In this document: piece by piece, positions 56,455 to 64,000 of the stretch
Position numbering within the stretch: the first letter of the stretch is position 1
How the letters are laid out: each line of letters begins with the position of its first letter
Origin: Lepeophtheirus salmonis
Lineage: Eukaryota > Arthropoda > Copepoda > Siphonostomatoida > Caligidae
NCBI RefSeq assembly: GCF_016086655.4
Contig: NC_052144.2
Span: forward strand, 30,721,896 to 30,785,895
DNA length: 64,000 nt
Direction of reading: 5' to 3'
Notes under the pieces: model-generated
Database searches by the model: none
Told to the model about the DNA's origin: nothing
Seen by the model: the letters and a program-made list of their open reading frames with translations, nothing else
Made by a program: the position numbers and the translations under genes

Positions 56455-56950
56455 CAATATAGAGGAAACTCTGACAAAGAAGAAACTTTGATGAAGACGA
56501 AAATCTGACAAAATCATGACGAAGACAAAATAAAAGAAGATAACTATGACGAATGTTGTGTCTTGACAAGGTTGAGGAGACACAAACTATTTATACAACG
56601 GAATCCAGAAGGACCAAGAGATGAGGAGAGGAAAGACGTGGAGGAATAACACAAGGCTTGTTTAATAGGAACAATTATATTCTTATTAATACAAAACACT
56701 ACTCTGATTTATATAAAAAATAAATGGCTATTTATACTTATAAAGAGGTAAAGACAGTACCTTACAAACATACATATATATATACAAGACAATACAAGAA
56801 ATTAGATGGAAGGAGATACGAATACATTACAACGCAACAGTGACGATGTCTGATGAAGGCAAAATTATGACACAGACGAAACTATGACGAAAATAAAAGC
56901 TGACAAAGACGAGACGAGACAAGACGAATGCGAGACGAAACTGAAAATAG
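56455..56950 (+). repeat. Two purine-rich GACGAAA/CTATGACGAA arrays
   Basis: 56460-56560 and 56840-56950 consist of loosely repeated words such as ATGACGAAGACAAAA, CTATGACGAA, GACAAAGACGAGACGAGAC. They flank about 300 bases without such words (AGAGATGAGGAGAGG, (AT)n). No protein frame runs through. Confidence 0.5.
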
Positions 56951-56959
56951 CTGACTAAG

Positions 56960-59500
56960 TTAACACTGCATAACACGTATCATTAAAAAGTAATTAAACA
57001 CAATTACGTAATAAAATAAACATTGTACTAATTACTAATCAAATACATAGGATGTGAACCATATTTAAATTGGGGTTAATCTTCCTACCGAAGTTTGAAA
57101 CATTTTTAAAGAACCTTATCCTGGGTTATTTAATAATTTTTGTACAATATTCCTCCTTTTTTATTTCATTATTAGCATGAGCTCATGCTGCTATTAATTG
57201 TAGCCTCATTACAGTTCTTCTATTTAATTAATTTTAAAAATACTTATGAATGACATAGATTTACACGTGGCGTTTGATTGGATAAAAGACGTATATATAC
57301 TAAAGATGATTGTTTATATCAACTTATGTATTTTCTGAAAAGAAGTACACTCTCCATGTATATAGTGATCCCTGCATAGATACAGATGTTTATAATTAAA
57401 AGCTAAGTATTCATATTTTATCCTACTTTTATTTGATTTATACCATGGATTCCTTAACATCTGGATAAACTATTCGCTTTAAAAATTACACAACCTCTCT
57501 ATTAGAAGTATTTCTGTTTTGATTCAATAAGTTATATGAATATATTCTTTTAACGTCAATTAGTTATAAATAAATCTTATTTTCATATAATTTGATTATT
57601 CTAACTGGACGTGAAATATGCCTTCAACTGTGTGGTTCATAGTTGACACACTGGTAAAACATCTGATTGAAAGCTCAATGATAATAAAATGATAACTTCT
57701 TTGCATACAGCTCCAACATCAAACATATAAATTCTTACTAAATGAAAATCAGCTATACCAATAAATGGTAAAAAACCTGGTACAAAATACTATATATTTA
57801 TTTTATTGATATTCAATGAGTGTTTATATAAAATTATTATTTTTTAAATAGATGATAAATCCGTTAATAGCTCTAAAAAAGGTTTTTTTCTCTTCATTTT
57901 GAACATGAAGATTTTGAAAAAGAAACTAAATGAAATAATAGAGAACTTAAGGGACATAATTAAGAAAAAGTGATATACCATTTTTAAAAACAAAAGTGAC
58001 AATTAAGCAAAGGACCTGTATAATGTCAATGGGTGAGGAGACGCGTAAAAATTAGATATCAATTGTGCCTACAAAAATAAGAGTAGATTGAATGGAAGAT
58101 CAAGTTCAATTTCTATACATAGCAAAATCAGATTAAGGTATTTTGCACAATTCACAAAATTAGTGAAATGATAACTCTCTTTTTGAGAAGATAATTCATT
58201 ATTATTTTGATTTAATAACTATATTTTTTTTTAAATTAATGATTGATAACTAGTTTTAATTCATTTTAGGTTGTCCAGTTATTGGATTTAGTTTAATAAT
58301 ACAAAGAGACTTGAAATATCAAATGTGGAATACTGCAAATTAGATTTTAAACAAAGAAATAAGTCATCGGTGTTTGTAAAGCAAATAAATACATGTAGTT
58401 AAGTTATAAATTTACTTGTTTTTTGAAGAATAAGCGTAAGAACGTTGCCAAAAAAGATGCAATTTTTAGAATAAACAGCTCCAATGAAACCATTTCTGAT
58501 CTAGCTCAATCAATTTCTTATAAAAAAATATATGAAGGATATTCAAATAAAAATAATAGTTATATAACTGAACAAGAAACTAAGTTTATTTATTGCTTTA
58601 TAGTTGAATTACTATACATCGAGAGATAAGTTATTCCAATTAAATATTCATAGCATTCATATCTAAATATAATATAATATATAAATATCCGAGAGTAAAA
58701 GTTGAACTTGCTGTCACAATAAATTATCAGAATCAATTTGAAATGAAATAAATATCAACCCAATTTTATTATGCGCCGTGTCTTGAGTTTGAGTAGTGGC
58801 GATAATAACGCTTTGTTGCATTAAAATAGGCAAAATATGGACTAATTCATGCTTAACATGTTGAATAATCCACATTTAGGTTCTGTATCCAAAATTCCTG
58901 AAGTTAAAGGTACATATTCAAGCAGATGTCCTATCTATAGGTATGTATATGTAAACGGGAGGATGAGGCATCCTTGATAATAAATTCTTCAAAAATGAAC
59001 CACAAACATATAATTATCCAAGAAATCAAATCAGAAACACTCTTTTCAACCCTTTTAATTAATTAGAAAAGGGAGATCAAATCGAAACACAAGAAGTGAG
59101 ACAAGGATTACATATTGTGAAGTTATCTATAGATGAAAACATATTCATCAATTGACGCTCTTCTCCAATACAAGATAAATATGATAAACTACGAAGGAAC
59201 TGACGTCACATAACTACGTTATCGATATTCCTTCAAAAAATGCCTTCCTTCGATGTGGTTTAATAAGAGGTCCTTTCTTCATACTTACTGATAAAGACGA
59301 TCTGCAATTTAAAGTTAGATCTGAAAGGAATAAAAGGAAATCTTGAATACAAAATTAGATCTTTTTTCGACAGAATTGAATCATACTGGATCATTGCTTT
59401 AGGAGGACTCTTTCAAGTTTCACAATCATAAAATAAAATTTTCCGATAAAACCTCACACTCGACGATCCGCAATTCCATGATTGATTACTTAAATCACAA
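56960..59500. other. Intergenic; one exon-like frame
   Basis: 58426-58629 (+), after TTTTTTGAAG at 58416-58428, is open for about 67 codons (KNVAKKDAIFRINSSNETIS...) and ends at TAA. It has no ATG start of its own and no recognised family. The remainder is A+T-rich. Confidence 0.3.
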
Positions 59501-59519
59501 ATGGACGATCGAATAAGTC

Positions 59520-59700
59520 CCTATCTCCACGTTCAAGATTCATCACTTTTAAACAAGAATTAATTCTTCTCTTCTGCCATTGTTTTTAATAGAAGAATTA
59601 TCTATTATTAATTTTAAAAGTTCTAATTATGAGGTTGCGAAGCTTGTTTCTATCCAGATGTTAAGTAGTCCATGTTTATACCTATAAATATATACATAAT
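59520..59700 (+). repeat. Dispersed repeat shared with 10540-10720
   Basis: GATTCATCACTTTTAAACAAG, GAGGTTGCGAAGC and TCTATCCAGATGTTAAGTAG correspond in order to the copy at 10.5 kb. Confidence 0.4.
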
Positions 59701-61300
59701 TAAAATGTATTATTTTTTAAAGATTTGAATGAAACACTTTTTTAGAGTAAATCCTTTATTAAAGGGAAAAAAATGAAAATTCAAGATTTAGAAGAAAGGC
59801 AAGTAATTTTTCTGGAACTTGCACTATGAGAATTTGATCTTTTTTTGCACGAGTTTATGCTACTATTAACCTCATTAATGAGATTTTAGCCAGATATATT
59901 AAAATATTTAAATCCAACTTGAGCAATGTAATAAGCAAAATGATGTTGTTCTTTACAATTCAACCTAATAGGAAGATAGGGATCTCCTGTTCCTAATAAA
60001 TTGACAAATAGCTTTGTAAAGCATCCTCTTGGATTTGTCAACATCTATAAAATTTGTAGAGTTTTGTTCGCTGAGAATATCATATTGTAAAGCTGACTAG
60101 CAGGCAACGTAGTTAATTATAATAATAAATCTGAAGCCCTTTTATGACCAACCCTATTAAAACTGTTTTGAAAAGTTTCGATGAGATCTCAATCTTCGGC
60201 AGAAAATTCTACACCATGTTTTATTGATTTTTCAGAAATCAAAAAGGTGTACAACCTTTAATTTTTGAAAAACTTAATTATGTAAGAGGCTATGTATCTG
60301 GATATATAAAACAATAGATTGGCTTGAGATTCTTCCATAGTTAAATTATAATTAGAAAAACTGAAAATAAATATATTTATTAAGAACAAATGGATCAGTG
60401 CTTACAAATTATATGATGTTTTTATTTTGACAGTCGTGCTTATTATTTGATTTTCATTTAATATTAAAGTTTCTAGTATAAATTCATATATAAAATGTTA
60501 GAGTATTTGGTAATAATATATTTGGAATAAAGGATAAACCCAAAAATATATTTATAAAGCTGTATAATAACACTGCAGTTATTTATTGCATACATACACA
60601 ATTGTATTATTACAGAAACTATCATTTCAAAAAAATTTATTAAGTACTCCAAAAACGGTTTTTTTGTGTTTATATGTAAAGTAATAATAATCCAATTCAC
60701 GTTTAACAAAAAGTAGGGGGGATATTCTCTAACAAAAATACTTACAAGTATTAACATTGTAAAATTTAATTTTCTATTCAAACATTTCAATGATTATTCC
60801 ATACAAAAATTATATGTGTATTGGAAGAAAATAACAAAATAATAATGTCATAACTAAGCATACAAGACACATCACATTTAATTCGGTTAGCAAGATATGC
60901 TAATGTGAAAGGTAATCATAAGTTATATTATAAAATAAAAAAGTACTGATATTGTACACAGTCAATTAGACTTTGCCATATTATTTTTAACTATAAAAAT
61001 ACACTTCCCTTTACATTTTCAAATTTCCGAATGGGATAGAAATTTCACCGAAAATCAACATCAAGATTCGGTTTTAAAGTATGTTATTATTCAATTTTGA
61101 TTGTATAATTTCAGTATTAAATTTTTTTTTATTACAAAAAGGTTAATAAAATATTGATGGTATATCTTAACAACTATTGTTTTGTATTCATTGGGTATAG
61201 TTAACATTATATCCGTACATAGCCTCAATAAAAATTATAATGATGAATTTTTTTAAGATAAACTATATTAAAAATGTCAAACTATTATTTTTATTTTTTT
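59700..61300. other. Intergenic upstream of the gene at 61327
   Basis: A 105-codon minus frame at 60473-60790 is hydrophobic and low-complexity, probably chance. AAATTAG just before the 5' untranslated TGAATCTCGGGG could be a splice acceptor for a non-coding upstream exon. Confidence 0.35.
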
Positions 61301-61326
61301 ATAAATTAAATTAGTGAATCTCGGGG

Positions 61327-61866
61327 ATGTCGATGAGTGAGTCAGGAGAAAACAGTGATGTGTTGTCTCCTTTAAAGTCCTGGACTCTAAAAAAATTTCT
61401 TTGTTGTTTCCCCTTATACCTAGGAAGTTACTTCACATCCGTTTTTGTCTTAACTTATTCCATAATGGACATTCACTTCCTCATAAGGATTATTCATAGT
61501 CCAATTCACTCGGATTATGAAGCCGCTCAATTAGTCCCCATTTATTTTGTCAAGGTGGCTAAGACTCTTCAAATCATTCTTGGATTTTATACTTCCATTA
61601 TAAGCTTTATAGGAACTTTAAAACGCAGTTTAAGAATAATTTCCGTCACTAGTTGTTGTCTCGTCATTCTTATACTTTTCCTTGGAGTCGATATCAATAT
61701 GATCTTTTTGTTATACAAAAGTAGTTTTCCCTTGGACACTTTTAGCCTCATTTTCCGAGCCAATTCCATTTTAATTTTGACATATCTCTCTTGGGTCTGT
61801 TTCTCATACTATTGGAAAGTTCTGAAAGATAAGTCAGAAAGAGAGAAAAACGAGACGTTGCGATGA
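61327..61866 (+). CDS. Four-helix membrane protein, function unknown
   Basis: Single open exon of 179 residues. A polar N-terminus (MSMSESGENSDVLSPLKS) precedes four hydrophobic segments at about residues 27-52, 70-97, 102-128 and 140-163, then a charged tail KVLKDKSEREKNETLR. No motif for tetraspanins (no CCG in the large loop) or claudins is evident. Small tetraspan arthropod proteins of DUF-type families have this layout, but I do not assign one. Codon use and G+C are higher than in the flanks, supporting a real gene. A second ATG (codon 3) is an alternative start. It is convergent with the phosphatase gene at 62712. Confidence 0.65.
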   Translation: MSMSESGENSDVLSPLKSWTLKKFLCCFPLYLGSYFTSVFVLTYSIMDIHFLIRIIHSPIHSDYEAAQLVPIYFVKVAKTLQIILGFYTSIISFIGTLKRSLRIISVTSCCLVILILFLGVDINMIFLLYKSSFPLDTFSLIFRANSILILTYLSWVCFSYYWKVLKDKSEREKNETLR

Positions 61867-62085
61867 ATAGTGAGGAGACACAAACAGACATCTTGCCTAT
61901 CTTATACATATTATGTTAATGAATTATATAAGATAGCTGAAGAAGAATCCTAGTAAAATGAACAAAACAATTTAAAATAATATGGCTTCATGTGAACTAA
62001 CAGAATCAGAGCACTACCTACAAGAAACTTGTTAACTATTTGATAAATAAGAAAGAATCATTGTGGATAAGACAGAAAATTAGAA

Positions 62086-62091
62086 AATAAA
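62086..62091 (+). terminator. Candidate poly(A) signal
   Basis: AATAAA 220 bases past the stop at 61866. Another AATAAA at 62216-62221 is an alternative. Confidence 0.4.
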
Positions 62092-62711
62092 AAATGGTTT
62101 CAAAACACAATTATATATTGGAGAAAATACTTATTTTTTATTAAAAAAAAAGTCCTTATCGAGAAAAATGTTGAATGTGTTGCATTCAAATAATATGATA
62201 ACAATAATTGCATTGAATAAAAGCTGGCATGAGTATAAATAAATAAAAATGATCTTTAATTTTTCTAAAAGATAATCCAATCATATTTAGAAAATATATA
62301 TACTGATAAAAATTATATGGTTCTAGAACAAAGATACTTCCATTGGTAAAATAATATGACAAAAATTTAATCTACAACGCAAAGAGTTAAGTGTATAATA
62401 CTTAAAACACACAAAAACATATGATAAATCAAATGAAAAACCTAAAATCCGTTTACCTTTAGGTTCACCAAAAAACTGTGTTGTTCAAAATGACTAACTT
62501 GATTTCCTTATATATATACGATATATAACAGAAGTGAAGCCTTATAATATATCTTCTTTGTATACAGAAACTATGGTAAAATACGAAAACTTTACTTTAT
62601 GAGACAAACTCAATTCAAAAGAAATGGCCGGAGTGAGTGTCTACTTATTTTTGTTCTGCTTTCGTATTTAAACAAATATACGCAGTACTTCTATCATTCA
62701 TAGGTGATGTA

Positions 62712-63895
62712 TTAATTAGATGAAGATGATAGATCTGCAATATCTTGACGAAGTGCCCAAAGCTTGGAACGATCTCTGTAAGCGATGATTCCACTCGCAT
62801 TCCTCCATTTTTCTAGACCACTAGCAGATTCATTTTCATAAATATAATTAATATTTTCATCTCCGTAGAAATCACAAATATCCCCTCCTAAGCTCACAAG
62901 TATCCCATGACCAGCACACGTATCCCACTTATTTGTAGTTGGTTTAGAACAAATATAAAAATCAGAAAGGCCAAGAGCTACAACAAGGGTTTTGTAACCG
63001 GCTCCTTGAGCCCGAACAATGTTATATTTTGATTTAAGACTCTCCATCATGTCAGAGCTCTCTTTATTCCCGCAAACAATAACAGGTTTCGACAAAGAAG
63101 GAACCATTTTCAAATTGTTATAACAAATATCTCCTTGAGTGTAACCCCAAAATATACTACCCCTCCAGTCATTGGATGCTGGATCCCGTTCAACGAAAGG
63201 ACAGTTGATCACTCCAAGAATGGGTTTCCCTGTCTGAATATCATACACACCTATAAGGACTGTTACGACTGGGAGCCCATTGGAGGCAACATTGGTAATA
63301 GGAGAGGAGGAGCCTTCTGTGCCACGTATATAGTTACTCGTGGAATCTGTAAGAAAGGACAAAGGGAAAAGATTGAATCAAATTGAGTAATGAAGGGAAA
63401 AAAAAGTGTTCAACTACCGATTGGATCTACCCATAGAGCCACATTTGAAACATCTAGCTCCAAGTCCTTCGGAATGGACTCAAGGATGTCTTCAATAACA
63501 GACCCTCCAACATTTACATCTTTAGTATGAATTAACGATGCTAACGTTTTAGCAGAGCGATCGTGTCCATCAAGGACGGACTCCAAGAGTCTTGCTGTGT
63601 CTTCCTCTTCTTTCTGCACCTTTACCGTAATGGAGTCCCCCAATGTATTTGTAAACTCGTTGTTTTCCTCTCCTTTAATCTGCTCACGGGACAAATGAAC
63701 TTCGGCAAGCTCGTATTTAATCATCTCCTGGATGAGTACGTCCGCTAGAGTCTTGAAATCCGGTCGCTCACCACATTCCTTTTCCTCAATAAGTAAGGAA
63801 AAGAGATCCTCTTCCCTCCGACAGGCTCTGGCGATCAAGGAAGCTTTCTCAGAGACACGTACTATGTCGGAAACAAATTGTCGCACGGACGTCAT
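62712..63895 (-). CDS. INPP1: Inositol polyphosphate 1-phosphatase
   Basis: Two coding exons, 63418-63895 and 62712-63346, with a 71-nt intron (donor GTAGTT, acceptor TTACAG), give 370 residues; vertebrate INPP1 is about 400. The enzyme removes the 1-phosphate from inositol 1,4-bisphosphate and 1,3,4-trisphosphate in cytosolic inositol recycling, and the family is Mg-dependent and lithium-sensitive. Metal-site motifs of the superfamily are present: GEENNEF (75-81, glutamates), WVDPIDST (155-162, D157 and D160, split by the intron) and WDTCAGHG (300-307, D301). FKTLADVLIQE (47-57) and TVLIGVYDIQTG (188-199) fit INPP1 rather than IMPase. The ATG at 63895 is chosen because upstream in-frame sequence has only non-ATG codons. 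No break seen. Confidence 0.92.
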
Positions 63896-64000
63896 ATTTC
63901 GAGTTTGAATTGTCGAATACAACTAACGCTTCTTTATTATAAATAAGTGAACAAAAATCTATAAAAGTCGGATAATAACATATTATTAATAAGTCAGCTG
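63896..64000 (-). promoter_or_regulatory. 5' flank of the phosphatase gene
   Basis: Only about 100 bases before the window ends. A+T-rich with TTATAG and TTATTTATAATAAAG words; no clear initiator can be assigned. Confidence 0.25.

Noticed and set aside
60473..60790. 105-codon hydrophobic minus-strand frame
   Set aside because: Composition follows A+T-rich sequence (I, Y, N, K, L); no start context, splice sites or motif.
1..64000. CRISPR arrays, bacterial operons, rRNA genes, intact tRNAs, telomeric repeats
   Set aside because: Looked for by eye; none has supporting sequence. The only tRNA-like segment (28500-28585) lacks a pairing acceptor stem.

Overview
The window reads as nuclear DNA of an animal, most likely an arthropod and probably a crustacean such as a parasitic copepod. 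It is strongly A+T-rich and gene-poor. The three genes I trust have spliceosomal GT-AG introns or are clearly metazoan, and most recognisable coding matter is decayed transposon (mariner, Tc1, hAT, Gypsy-type LTR and LINE). The taxon is an inference from family content; nothing in the sequence names the species. There is no bacterial operon structure, no rRNA, no convincing intact tRNA and no CRISPR array.

Left edge (1-6.1 kb): one well-resolved gene on the minus strand. Its seven coding exons, from 5768 down to 2732, encode a 563-residue secreted or surface cysteine-rich protein of the arthropod DUF7042-DUF7045 type, with a signal peptide and a hydrophobic C-terminus. Right edge (61.3-63.9 kb): two convergent genes, a single-exon four-helix membrane protein (61327-61866, +) and a two-exon inositol polyphosphate 1-phosphatase (63895-62712, -), both intact by eye. 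Between them I find no gene I would call intact. A two-exon open reading frame at 24.6-25.0 kb with frame-broken continuation to 25.6 kb is the best candidate for an unrecognised or recently lost gene.

Middle (6-61 kb): a graveyard of mobile elements. Mariner remnants lie at 11.9-12.8, 19.3-19.6, 40.6-40.9 and 44.3-45.2 kb. A Tc1 transposase at 42.2-43.3 kb is split by an inserted A+T-rich element. hAT-type non-autonomous elements lie at 13.4, 17.9, 53.5 and 55.2 kb, the first with an exact 8-bp target duplication. A LINE with reverse transcriptase and RNase H is at 31.6-33.3 kb. One Gypsy-type element is at 36.5-38.4 kb. A second Gypsy family has two copies in opposite orientation, at 47.1-49.9 kb (-) and 52.8-54.4 kb (+). 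Several short repeat families recur across the window, including an A+T-rich element ending in GGCGTCCGYAGGA, a GTGAACAATTCCCTAC inverted-repeat element and a CGGTCTAGACCG-rich repeat.

The structures least explained by known families are a ~1.4 kb inverted repeat at 52.1-53.5 kb whose ~310-330 bp arms enclose a Gypsy gag fragment, a ~0.9 kb tandem triplication at 45.7-46.6 kb, and THAP-like coding scraps on both strands at 50-52 kb. I did not find a convincing new multi-gene system; the interest is in element architecture and in two or three unidentified coding loci.
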